This document shows, piece after piece, positions 25,401-33,343 of a DNA stretch of 62,210 bases. The DNA is from Candidatus Methylomirabilota bacterium (lineage in GTDB: Bacteria > Methylomirabilota > Methylomirabilia > Rokubacteriales > CSP1-6). The stretch covers positions 1-62,210 of the forward strand of contig DASYVT010000178.1 of NCBI GenBank assembly GCA_035936835.1. The letters run 5' to 3'. Below the pieces are notes generated by a model. That model saw only the letters and a program-made list of their open reading frames with translations, was not told where the DNA came from and ran no database searches. The stretch's first letter is position 1. The number at the start of each line of letters is the position of its first letter. Position numbers and translations under genes: made by a program.

Positions 25401-25424
25401 TCGGGGTCAGGTCTTGAATTCACA
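25401..25424 (+). repeat. Dispersed repeat end, copy 2
   Basis: TCGGGGTCAGGTCTTG (25401-25416) is identical to 7180-7195; AATTCACACATTC follows. It lies 13 bases after the ABC exporter stop. Confidence 0.45.
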
Positions 25425-25524
25425 CATTCTTGACGACCTGCGCTCCGCTCCCAGCGAACATGGGGCACCGGGCGGAGAATCCAACCCCGGGAGACTTGGG
25501 GAGGGGCCCAGGGGGGAGGGGCCA

Positions 25525-26844
25525 ATGTCGAGGACGGTAGTCGCTCTACTGATCGGCGCGGCGGCGTGGCTCCTGGCAGCGGGATATCCGGAAGCTCCGG
25601 AGGCCGCGACGGAGGCCGAGCTCCAGTCGGCCGTCTTCCGTGCCAAGCCGGCGGTCGTCATGATCGCGGTGAAGATCGGCGCCACGGCGACGGTGCGCTG
25701 CGGCTCGGGGGCGAGCGCGACCGTCCGGCCGGGAGCGATCGGCGAGATGGGGAGCGGGTCCATCATCCACCCCGACGGCTGGATCGTCACGAACGGCCAC
25801 GTCATCCAGCCCTACCAGGAGGGCGCCGACAGCTCGTTCGCGGCGGAGCTCGCCGAGAATGCGGTGGCGACGGCCTGCGCCGCCGAGCTGGACGGTCTGC
25901 CGGGTCCCGCGCGGGTGCAGCGCATCCGGGCGCTTGCCGCTACGCCCGAGAACCGTCGCGGTCTCGCCGTCGAGCGGACGCTCGAAGTGCATCTCTCCAA
26001 CGGGAAGGCCTACCCGGCCGAGGTCAAGTTCTACAGCCCGCCGGCCTACGTCGTCGTCGGCGCCACCCCGGATTCATCCGGGAACCAGAAGAAGGAGCAC
26101 GGCCGCGACGTGGCCATCCTCAAGATCGAGGACAAGGAGCTGCCCGTCGTCCGCATGGCCCGGCACAGCACGGACCTGCACCTGGGCCAGGCGCTGTTTG
26201 TCATCGGCTTTCCAGGCGTCGTGGTTTCTCACGAGCTGCTCAGCCGGACCACCCAATACGAGCCCTCGATCACGGTCGGCCGCGTCTCGGGCTTCAAGCG
26301 GGACATCGGCGACCAGCGCGTCATCCAGACGGACGCCGCTATCATCCAGGGCAACAGCGGCGGCCCGGTTTTCGACGACCGCGGCCAGGTCATCGGCGCG
26401 GCGACGTTCACGTCGCTCCAGGGAGAGCAGGTCGTCCAGGGCTTCAATTTCCTGATCCCCGTCGAAACGATCCAGGAGGCCGCGGCCAAGGCGGGCGTCA
26501 CGCCCAAGGGCGACAGCATGTTCACGCGGCTCTGGAACCATGGTGTAGATCTCTACATCCGCGATCTCCACTACCGCGCCTACAGCAACATGAGCGCCGC
26601 GAACAAGATCCACCCGGGATTCCCCGACGTCGAGCGGGTGCGCGAGGACTGCGACATCAAGCACAAGGAGCAGGGCTACCTTCACCGCGAGGAGGTCCAG
26701 TGGGGCGTGATGGGCTTCGCGCTCCTCGGAATGGTCGCGGGCGTCTGGTTCGGCGGGCGCCGGGTGATGTCCACGGCGCGGCAAAGCCTCCGCCGCATCA
26801 TCAGAGAAGAGTTGGAAGGTCGGGGCGGGCGCCCCGGGAGCTGA
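25525..26844 (+). CDS. Membrane-anchored trypsin-like serine protease (DegP/HtrA-type, no PDZ)
   Basis: A 439-residue S1C-type protease. An N-terminal hydrophobic segment (VVALLIGAAAWLLAAGY) exports it. The catalytic triad is readable: His92 (VTNGHV), Asp195 (GRDVAIL), Ser278 (GNSGGP). There is an insert of about 90 residues between His and Asp compared with compact proteases, containing a segment rich in Ala and Glu. Instead of PDZ domains, the C-terminus has a helical region and a TM helix (~391-410, GVMGFALLGMVAGVWFGG) with a basic cytosolic tail. So it is likely bound to the membrane at both ends. Start ATG 25525 follows GGGGGGAGGGG. Four bases separate its stop from the following oxidoreductase frame. 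Confidence 0.85.
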   Translation: MSRTVVALLIGAAAWLLAAGYPEAPEAATEAELQSAVFRAKPAVVMIAVKIGATATVRCGSGASATVRPGAIGEMGSGSIIHPDGWIVTNGHVIQPYQEGADSSFAAELAENAVATACAAELDGLPGPARVQRIRALAATPENRRGLAVERTLEVHLSNGKAYPAEVKFYSPPAYVVVGATPDSSGNQKKEHGRDVAILKIEDKELPVVRMARHSTDLHLGQALFVIGFPGVVVSHELLSRTTQYEPSITVGRVSGFKRDIGDQRVIQTDAAIIQGNSGGPVFDDRGQVIGAATFTSLQGEQVVQGFNFLIPVETIQEAAAKAGVTPKGDSMFTRLWNHGVDLYIRDLHYRAYSNMSAANKIHPGFPDVERVREDCDIKHKEQGYLHREEVQWGVMGFALLGMVAGVWFGGRRVMSTARQSLRRIIREELEGRGGRPGS

Positions 26845-26847
26845 GCC

Positions 26848-27981
26848 ACGGTCGATTCTTCCTCCCGGACCCGCCACGAGCTCGTCCTTGTCGGCGGCGG
26901 CCACAGCCATGTCGAAGTGCTGCGCGATTGGACGCGGCAGCCCGTGCCCGGCGCTCATCTCACCGTCGTGGTCGACCGTCCGATGGCCGTGTACTCCGGC
27001 ATGGTGCCGGGCTTCGTCGCCGGCCAGTACAGCCTCGAGGACATCCAGATGGACGTGCAGGGGCTCGCGCGGAAGGCGGGCGCCCTGTGGGTCGGCGCGA
27101 GGGCGACGGGGCTCGACGTGTCGGCGCGGCGGCTTCGCATCGAGGGTGCGCCGCCGATCTCTTACGACACGGTGTCCTTCGACGTGGGCTCGACCGTGTC
27201 GGGCTGGGACCGCCCCTTCGTCAAGGAGCACGCGCTCCCGACCCGCCCCATCGGGGATTTTGTGCGGGCGGTGGATGCGCTCATCGAGCGCGCGCGAAGC
27301 CGGCAAGGATTTCGCCTCGTCGTCGTGGGAGCGGGGGCGGGTGGTGTCGAGCTGGCGTTCGCCTTCCGCGCGCGCTTCGATCGCCTGGGACTGCGCGGCA
27401 CCTCAGTCCTGCTTCTCGAAGCCGGGCCGAGAGTCTTGGCGGGCTACCCGGGCTCCGCGGCGCGCCGAATCGAGGAGAATGCCCGCGCTCGCGGCATCGT
27501 GATCCGCTGCGGGTCTGCGGTGGCCGAGGCTCATGCGGATGCGCTGACGCTCGAGGACGGCACGCGGCTTCCATGCGACGCCTTCGTCTGGGTCGCGGGG
27601 GCGGCGAGCCTGCCGCTCTTCGACGGCTCAGGCCTCGAGCGGGACCCGCGCGGCTTTATCAAGGTCCGCGAGACGCTCCAGGCGGTGGGCCGCGACGAGA
27701 TCTTCGCGACCGGAGACTGCGCGAGCCTCGTCACGGATCCTCGACTCGCGAAGGCGGGGGTCTATGCAGTACGCCAGGGTCCGGTGCTGGCGTATAACTT
27801 ACGGGCGCGGGTGACGAGGCGAGTGTTCAAACCGTATCGCCCTCAGCGCGATTTCCTCTCGCTGCTCAACCTAGGCGATGGCCGAGCCGTGGCCTCCAAG
27901 TGGGGTCTTTCCGCCGAGGGCGCGTGGGCATGGCGGTTCAAGGACCGGATAGACCGGCGCTTCATGCAGCGCTATCGCTGA
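26848..27981 (+). CDS. FAD/NAD(P)-dependent pyridine nucleotide-disulfide oxidoreductase, probable ACG start
   Basis: An NDH-2/TIGR03169-like flavoprotein (the type sometimes fused to or beside SelD). N-terminal ELVLVGGGHSHVEVLRDW is the FAD-binding Rossmann turn; MAVYSGMVPGFVAGQY is the family's diagnostic segment. LVVVGAGAGGVELAFAF is the NAD(P) fold and IFATGDCASL the C-terminal FAD motif. The frame is open back to TGA 26842, yet no ATG, GTG or TTG occurs before the GGGHSH turn. The only start-like codon is ACG at 26848, seven bases after GGGAG. The first standard start (GTG 26917) would remove the FAD site. Either ACG is used or one base is wrong in the assembly. Translation is probably coupled to the protease gene. 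Confidence 0.75.
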   Translation, partial: TVDSSSRTRHELVLVGGGHSHVEVLRDWTRQPVPGAHLTVVVDRPMAVYSGMVPGFVAGQYSLEDIQMDVQGLARKAGALWVGARATGLDVSARRLRIEGAPPISYDTVSFDVGSTVSGWDRPFVKEHALPTRPIGDFVRAVDALIERARSRQGFRLVVVGAGAGGVELAFAFRARFDRLGLRGTSVLLLEAGPRVLAGYPGSAARRIEENARARGIVIRCGSAVAEAHADALTLEDGTRLPCDAFVWVAGAASLPLFDGSGLERDPRGFIKVRETLQAVGRDEIFATGDCASLVTDPRLAKAGVYAVRQGPVLAYNLRARVTRRVFKPYRPQRDFLSLLNLGDGRAVASKWGLSAEGAWAWRFKDRIDRRFMQRYR

Positions 27982-28472
27982 GCGCCGGCCGCCTCGCGCA
28001 GGCAGGATGAGAGGAGATCGAGAGCGGCGCGGGTGAAGGCCCACATGTTCGCTTCGCGGTCGGCGCTCCGCGTCTCGAGGGTGATCACGCGCTCGACGGG
28101 CCCTGCGATCGCGATACAAGCGTGGCCGGCGGCGTCGCCGTAGCGGTTGCCCGTGGGGCCGCTGGCACCGGTCTCGCTGAGGCCCCAAGTAGTCCCGAGG
28201 CGCTCGCGGATCGTGCGGGCGGCCAGGAGCGCGAAGGCCTCAGTGCTCGACCGCATGCCCTTGACGCTTTCGTCGGGGATAGCGAGGAGCGTGCGCCGCG
28301 CGCCCTGGGTGTAGATCACGCCCCCGCCCTGGTAGTAGGCTGAGGCGCCCGGGATGGCGAGAAGCGCGGCGGAGATCAGCCCGCCGGCCGAGGATTCGGA
28401 AACGGCCAGGGTCTGACGGGCCTGGACGAGCAGGGCTGCGGGAGCGGTTGCGAGCATTGCCAAGTTGTTCAT
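27972..28472 (-). CDS. CinA C-terminal domain protein (nicotinamide-nucleotide amidohydrolase type)
   Basis: A 166-residue stand-alone CinA/PncC domain. Family motifs are LAVSESSAGGLISAALLAIPGASAYYQGGGVIYT, GLSETGASGPTGNRYGDAAGHACIAIAGP and the C-terminal helices. PncC enzymes deamidate NMN to NaMN, recycling NAD breakdown products. ATG 28472 (MNNLAML) is chosen over an extension to 28547 that crosses into the divergent M20 promoter region. Ten bases at the 3' end overlap the convergent FAD oxidoreductase gene. Confidence 0.85.
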   Translation of the reverse strand: MNNLAMLATAPAALLVQARQTLAVSESSAGGLISAALLAIPGASAYYQGGGVIYTQGARRTLLAIPDESVKGMRSSTEAFALLAARTIRERLGTTWGLSETGASGPTGNRYGDAAGHACIAIAGPVERVITLETRSADREANMWAFTRAALDLLSSCLREAAGAQR

Positions 28473-28539
28473 GGCATAAGATTGCCACGGACCGATGTCA
28501 TCCGGCAGACGAAAGGGACCCAGCAGGAGAATGGAAAAA

Positions 28540-29964
28540 ATGAGCAAGCCAAATGGCGCGGTTGCCGACGCCCTCCGCTATCTCGACGCTCACATGGGCG
28601 ACTTCACGCGGGAGCTCAGCGAGATGTCGAGGATCCCGAGCGTGTCGGCGAACGGCTTCCCGAAGGAGGAAGTCCGGCGATCCGCCGAGGCGACGGCCGA
28701 GGCCCTGCGCCGCGCGCGGGTGGATAATGTCCGCGTCCTCGAGATCCCGGGCGTGCATCCTTACGTGTACGGCGAATGGCTCAAGCGCCCGGGAGCGCCG
28801 ACGATTCTCCTCTACGGCCACCACGACGTCCAACCGCCGGGCAGGCCGGAGAAGTGGCTCTCGCCGCCCTTCGAGCCGACGGAGCGCGGCGGGCGGCTCT
28901 ACGGCCGCGGCACCGCGGATGACAAGGGCGGCGTCATGGTTCACGTGGCCGCCGCCGCCGCGTACCTCCAGGCCGCGGGCTCGCTGCCGTGCAACGTCAA
29001 GTTCATCGTTGAAGGCGAAGAAGAGATCGGTTCCGAGAACCTCGGCCGCTTCCTGACGGAGTACCGCGACCTCATGGGGGCGGACTACATCGTGCTGTCG
29101 GACACGGCGAACTTCGACACGGGCGTCCCGGCGCTGACCTACCAGCTGCGCGGTATCTGCCAGGTGGACGTCGAGGTCGCCTGCCTCAAGCAGCCGGTGC
29201 ACAGCGGCGCCTGGGGCGGCCCCGTTCCCGACGCCGTCCAGATTCTCTGCCGTCTGATCGCCGATCTCACCAAGGCCGACGGCTCGCTCGATGTGCCGGG
29301 CCTCTACAAGAAGGTCGCCAAGCCGAGCGCGAAGCAGCTCGGCCGCATCCGCGCCCTGCCGTTCAACGAGACCAAGTACAAGAAGGAGGCCGGGATGCTT
29401 CCGGGAGTACGGCTCGGCGGCGAGAAGCGCTTCTCGGTCTACGAGCGCCTCTGGATTCGCCCCGCGCTCACGGTCATCGCGCTCGAAGCGCGGCCGTTCC
29501 TGGGCTCCTCCAACCAGATCATCGAGGCGGCGCGGGCGCGGCTGTCGCTGCGGACTGTCCCTAGGATAGACGCGCGCGAGGCGGGGCGGCTCCTCGCACG
29601 CAAGCTGACCAGCCGGCCGCCCCAGGGCGCGCGCGTGACCGCGCGACTGACGAGCGCGGCGCCCTGGTGGACGACGGACCCCGAGGGCCCGGCCTTCGAG
29701 GCCGCGCGCCGCGCGCTCAAGGCCGGCTTCGGCCGTGAGGCGGCGATGATCGGCTGCGGCGGCTCCATCGGCTTCGTCGGCCCGTTCGCCCGGGTGCTGG
29801 GTGGCGTGCCCTGCCTCCTCATGGGCGTGGAAGACCCCGCGACCAACGCGCACTCCGAGAACGAGAGCCTGCATCTCGGCGACTGGCTCAAGTGCATGCG
29901 CGCGGCCGTTCACCTGTACGACGAGCTTGCGCGCGTGCCGGTCGTGCGCCGCCGCCGCGGCTGA
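28540..29964 (+). CDS. M20 family dipeptidase/deacylase
   Basis: A zinc-dependent amidohydrolase/dipeptidase of about 474 residues, similar in layout to M20 'dipeptidase' (carnosinase-like/DapE-like) proteins. Metal ligands are visible: His in ILLYGHHDVQPPG, the bridging Asp in GRGTADDKGG, and Glu-Glu in VEGEEEIGSENL. A His in CLKQPVHSGAWGG belongs to the lid/dimerisation domain, and the last ligand His is in NAHSENE. AGGAG precedes ATG 28540 at ten bases; ATG 28531 is an alternative three codons earlier. Acts in the cytoplasm since no signal is present. Substrate not readable. Confidence 0.88.
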   Translation: MSKPNGAVADALRYLDAHMGDFTRELSEMSRIPSVSANGFPKEEVRRSAEATAEALRRARVDNVRVLEIPGVHPYVYGEWLKRPGAPTILLYGHHDVQPPGRPEKWLSPPFEPTERGGRLYGRGTADDKGGVMVHVAAAAAYLQAAGSLPCNVKFIVEGEEEIGSENLGRFLTEYRDLMGADYIVLSDTANFDTGVPALTYQLRGICQVDVEVACLKQPVHSGAWGGPVPDAVQILCRLIADLTKADGSLDVPGLYKKVAKPSAKQLGRIRALPFNETKYKKEAGMLPGVRLGGEKRFSVYERLWIRPALTVIALEARPFLGSSNQIIEAARARLSLRTVPRIDAREAGRLLARKLTSRPPQGARVTARLTSAAPWWTTDPEGPAFEAARRALKAGFGREAAMIGCGGSIGFVGPFARVLGGVPCLLMGVEDPATNAHSENESLHLGDWLKCMRAAVHLYDELARVPVVRRRRG

Positions 29965-30039
29965 GGTAAGATGGCGCCCGCATCCGGTTCCCACCCCTGA
30001 ACGCGGCCGGCCCTCAGGGCCGGCCCGGAGGACCCACCT

Positions 30040-30723
30040 ATGGATCACAGCAAGGGTCAGATGGTCACGCTCAAGGCCGAGGACGGCTTCTCCTTTTCCG
30101 CCTACCGCGCCGCGCCGGCGGGGAAGGCCAAGGCCGGCCTCGTCGTCATCCAGGAGATCTTCGGCGTCAACCCCCACATCAAGAAGGTGTCAGACGGGTT
30201 CGCCACCGACGGTTACGTGGCGCTGGCGCCGGCCATCTTCGACCGCGCCGAGCGCGGCTTCGAGACCGGCTACCAGCCCGCCGACATCGAGCGCGGGCGC
30301 GGCATCCGCGGCAAGATCGACATCAACGACATGATCAAGGACATCCGCGCGGCCGTCGGCTCGCTCGCCGCGGAGGGCCTCAAGGTCGGCGTGGTCGGCT
30401 ATTGCCTGGGCGGTACGCTCGCCTGGCTCGCCGCCACGCGCATCAAGGGCGTGGCCTGCGCCGTCAGCTACTACGGCGGCGGCGTCGCCGAGACCGCGTC
30501 GGAGAAGCCGCTCTGCCCCGTCCTCTTCCACTTCGGCGAGACCGACCAGTCCATTCCGCCGGATCATCATGCGAAGATCCGCGCCGCGCACCCCGAGCTG
30601 CCCCTGCACGTCTATGTCACGGCGGGGCACGGCTTCAACTGCGACGAGCGCGGCGCCTATCACGCGCCCAGCGCGGCCCTCGCGCGCACGCGGACGATGG
30701 AGTTCCTGGCCAAGCACCTGTAG
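30040..30723 (+). CDS. Dienelactone hydrolase family protein
   Basis: A 227-residue alpha/beta hydrolase of the dienelactone hydrolase group. The catalytic triad is visible as Cys122 (GYCLGG), Asp in GETDQSIP and His in TAGHGFNCD, with the N-terminal VVIQEIFGVN region carrying the conserved Glu. In chlorocatechol breakdown the family opens dienelactone to maleylacetate; many soil paralogues hydrolyse other esters. ATG 30040 follows CGGAGGACC. No other chlorocatechol gene is close. The MFS frame begins 54 bases downstream. Confidence 0.9.
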   Translation: MDHSKGQMVTLKAEDGFSFSAYRAAPAGKAKAGLVVIQEIFGVNPHIKKVSDGFATDGYVALAPAIFDRAERGFETGYQPADIERGRGIRGKIDINDMIKDIRAAVGSLAAEGLKVGVVGYCLGGTLAWLAATRIKGVACAVSYYGGGVAETASEKPLCPVLFHFGETDQSIPPDHHAKIRAAHPELPLHVYVTAGHGFNCDERGAYHAPSAALARTRTMEFLAKHL

Positions 30724-30777
30724 AACGGGTTCGAGGCTCTGACCGCTCCATCGTCGCAGCGGCGGCTCGTCGTCGAG

Positions 30778-31932
30778 TTGGCAGCAGCCGCGCTCGCGCG
30801 CCTCTTCCTCAACACGGCGCGGCGCTTCGCCTACCCCTTTGCGCCGGCCTTGGCGCGAGGGCTCGACGTGCCGCTCACCAGCGTGACCTCGCTCGTCGCG
30901 CTCAACCAGGGGGCGGGGCTCCTGGGTCCGTTCCTGGGCCCGCTCGCCGACCGGTGGGGGCCGCGCGCGATGATGCTCGTGGGCATGGCGAGTCTCTGCT
31001 GCGGCATGATCGCTGCGGCGGCGCTGCCGCTCTACGCTACGGTGTTGGTAGCGCTCCTGCTGGCCGGAGTCGGGAAGAGCTGCTTCGACCCGGCGATCCA
31101 GGCGTACGTCGGCGCGCGCGTCCCCTGGGAGAAGCGCGGGCTCGCCGTCGGCCTCGTCGAGTTCGCCTGGGCAGGCAGCTCGCTCGTGGGCATTCCGCTG
31201 ATCGGCTGGCTCATCGGCCGCTTCGGCTGGCGCTCGCCCTTCCTCCTTCTGGCCGCGCTCGCCGCCGCGAGCTTCACGCTCCTGGCACTTCTCTTGCCGC
31301 GCGTCCCGTCGGCGCGAGGGGCCGAGCCGGCCGGCATCAGCCTAAGTCAGGCGTGGCGGCTTCTCGCTCGGCGGCGCCCCGCGCTGGGAGCTCTCGGCTA
31401 CAGCGTCTGCTTCACCATGGCGAATGATTCGCTCTTCGTCATCTACGGCGCCTGGCTCGAGAAGGATTTTCGGCTGCCGCTGGCGGCCTTGGGCTTGGCG
31501 ACGATCGTGATCGGCGCGGCCGAGCTCCTGGCCGAGTCGCTGACGGCGTTCCTCGCCGATCGCGTAGGCCTCGTTCGCGCGTCCATGGGCGGCGTCGCGC
31601 TCACGGCGGTGGCGTATCTCCTGCTTCCGGCCGTGTCGCGGACGCTCCCGCTGGCCCTCGCGGCGCTCTTCCTGGCATTCCTCGCCTTCGAGTTCACCGT
31701 GGTGACGGCCATGGGACTCTTCACCGAAGTGCTGCCGGGCGCGCGCGGGACCATGATGGGCATGCTCTCCGCCACCTCCGGCACGGGGCGCATGCTGGGC
31801 GCTCTCATGGGCGGCTACGTCTGGCTGTGGGGCGGGCTCGCCGCCACGGGCGCGGTCGCCGCGGTGCTGTCGCTGCTCGCGCTGGGCTCGCTCGTCTGGG
31901 GGCTTCGCGGCTGGCACCCGCGCCCCGTATGA
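30778..31932 (+). CDS. MFS transporter
   Basis: A 384-residue, 12-TM permease. GLLGPFLGPLADRWGPRAMMLVGM is the loop 2-3 motif A region. Conserved helices alternate with short loops, and ends are typical of drug/sugar-phosphate type MFS exporters. The proposed start is TTG 30778 (no ATG or GTG in frame upstream to the previous gene's stop). The last bases overlap an 18-base tandem repeat that leads into the thioesterase gene. Substrate unknown. Confidence 0.82.
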   Translation: MAAAALARLFLNTARRFAYPFAPALARGLDVPLTSVTSLVALNQGAGLLGPFLGPLADRWGPRAMMLVGMASLCCGMIAAAALPLYATVLVALLLAGVGKSCFDPAIQAYVGARVPWEKRGLAVGLVEFAWAGSSLVGIPLIGWLIGRFGWRSPFLLLAALAAASFTLLALLLPRVPSARGAEPAGISLSQAWRLLARRRPALGALGYSVCFTMANDSLFVIYGAWLEKDFRLPLAALGLATIVIGAAELLAESLTAFLADRVGLVRASMGGVALTAVAYLLLPAVSRTLPLALAALFLAFLAFEFTVVTAMGLFTEVLPGARGTMMGMLSATSGTGRMLGALMGGYVWLWGGLAATGAVAAVLSLLALGSLVWGLRGWHPRPV

Positions 31933-31963
31933 TGCCCGCGTCTCGTATCATGCCCGCGTCTCG
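31928..31963 (+). repeat. Tandem 18-base repeat with -10-like boxes
   Basis: TATGATGCCCGCGTCTCG (31928-31945) and TATCATGCCCGCGTCTCG (31946-31963) differ at one base. Each unit begins with a TATxAT hexamer, so this looks like a duplicated promoter. The second box ends 15 bases before the thioesterase ATG. The first unit contains the MFS stop codon. Confidence 0.55.
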
Positions 31964-31966
31964 TAC

Positions 31967-32479
31967 ATGGAGATTGCTGTGACCTCAGACATCCGGGCGC
32001 CGTTCGACGTCTACCGCAACCGTGTGCGCCCCGAGTGGATAGACGACAACGGCCACATGAACATGGGCTTCTATCTGGTCGTCTTCGATCTCGCCACCGA
32101 CGAGTTCTTCCGCTCGATCGGCCTCGACGAGGCGCACCGACGCGCCTCCCGCGTGACCACCTTCGCCCTCGAGGCCCACGTAACCTACCATCGCGAGGTC
32201 CGCGAGGGCGACCCGCTGCGCTTCACCACGCTGCTCCTCGGCCACGACGCCAAGCGCCTGCACTACTTCCACCAGATGTACCACGCGGAGGAGGGCTACC
32301 TCGCCGCGACCAACGAGCTGATGTCGCTCCACGTCAGCGAGGAGACGCGCCGGGGCGCGCCGATGGCGCCCGAGATCCTTGAGCGCCTGCGCTTGATCCA
32401 AACGGCTCACGACCGGCTCCCGCGCCCGCCCCAGGTGGGCCGCCGGCTTGGCCTTTCCACGCCCCCTACGACGCGCTGA
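31967..32479 (+). CDS. Hotdog-fold acyl-CoA thioesterase
   Basis: A 170-residue 4HBT-like thioesterase. RNRVRPEWIDDNGHMNMGFYLVVFD is the family core with the conserved D-x-N-x-HxN segment, and the middle LEAHVTYHREVREGD is the usual second half. It resembles the betainyl-CoA thioesterase subgroup of carnitine/betaine degradation, but no other carnitine gene is here. Releases CoA from a small acyl thioester in the cytoplasm. Start at ATG 31967 directly after the tandem repeat; no SD is seen. Confidence 0.82.
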   Translation: MEIAVTSDIRAPFDVYRNRVRPEWIDDNGHMNMGFYLVVFDLATDEFFRSIGLDEAHRRASRVTTFALEAHVTYHREVREGDPLRFTTLLLGHDAKRLHYFHQMYHAEEGYLAATNELMSLHVSEETRRGAPMAPEILERLRLIQTAHDRLPRPPQVGRRLGLSTPPTTR

Positions 32480-32521
32480 GCGCCGCAGCCTCATTTGCCC
32501 CGGCGCCGGCCGCCGCGGCGT

Positions 32522-32527
32522 TATAAT
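32522..32527 (+). promoter_or_regulatory. Consensus -10 box TATAAT before the isomerase-like gene
   Basis: A perfect TATAAT inside 68-70% GC DNA, 12 bases before ATG 32540. A weak TTGCCC lies 21 bases upstream. The transcript would begin about five bases before the start codon, leaving no room for an SD. Confidence 0.45.
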
Positions 32528-32539
32528 CCTCGCGTTTCC

Positions 32540-33343
32540 ATGCGCAACCCGCTCGCGCTCCACACCTGGACCCTCGACACGACGCCGCTCGGGCGCGTGC
32601 TCGAGATCGCGCGCGAGACCGGGTGGCGGGCCGTCGAGCTCCGCCGCCTGGACTTCGCGCGAGCGGCCGAGCGGGGGCAGGCGGCCGAGGCCGTGCTCGA
32701 CCTCGTGCGATCGTCCGGCCTCGCCACGGCCTGCGTCGGCGTCACGCTCGGCTGGATGTGGGCCGAGGGCGACGAGCGCGCCAAGCTGCTCCGCGCCTTC
32801 GACGAGTCGTGCCGCTGGGCCAAGGCCCTCGGCTGCCGCACCGTCATGAGCCCGGTGGACAGGGGGCGCGGCGACGCCGCGCGCGCGGTGGCGAGCATCG
32901 GCGAGGTGGGCGACATCGCCGCGCGTCACGGTGTCAGGCTCGCGCTCGAGTTCAACTCGCAGTGCGACCAGTTCAACACGCTCGCGAGCGCGCGCGAGGC
33001 GCTCGCCAAGGCCGCGCATCCCCATGTCGGGCTCCTGCTCGACGCCTATCACCTCGGCCGGAGCGGGGCGCGGCCCGAGGACCTCGACAGCGTCCCCGGC
33101 GGGGACATCGCCTACGTCCAGTTCAGCGACGTGCCGCGAAGCGGGCTCGTCCCCGGCCAGGCGCTCGACCGCTTGCCGCCGGGGCAGGGCAGCGTGCCGT
33201 TCAGGGATTTCTTCGCCGCCATCGAGCGCCGAGGGTACGCGGGCTACTGCTCGTACGAGGCGCCCAACCCCGCGGCGTGGGCCCGCGACCCCGCGGCCGT
33301 CGCGCGCGAGGCGCTCGAGGCGACGAAGGCCGCCGCGGCATGA
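32540..33343 (+). CDS. Sugar phosphate isomerase/epimerase-like TIM-barrel protein
   Basis: A 267-residue AP-endonuclease-2/xylose-isomerase-like barrel. LALHTWTLDTTPLGRVLEIARETGWRAVELRR starts strand 1; LALEFNSQCDQFNT supplies a metal-ligand Glu. VGLLLDAYHLGRSG carries D-x-YH, and YVQFSDVP the late Asp; SYEAPNP completes the metal site. It probably isomerises or epimerises a sugar or hydroxy-keto acid. Followed by the EmrA-like gene with an ATGA overlap, which is surprising for an efflux operon and suggests co-expression. Confidence 0.82.
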   Translation: MRNPLALHTWTLDTTPLGRVLEIARETGWRAVELRRLDFARAAERGQAAEAVLDLVRSSGLATACVGVTLGWMWAEGDERAKLLRAFDESCRWAKALGCRTVMSPVDRGRGDAARAVASIGEVGDIAARHGVRLALEFNSQCDQFNTLASAREALAKAAHPHVGLLLDAYHLGRSGARPEDLDSVPGGDIAYVQFSDVPRSGLVPGQALDRLPPGQGSVPFRDFFAAIERRGYAGYCSYEAPNPAAWARDPAAVAREALEATKAAAA

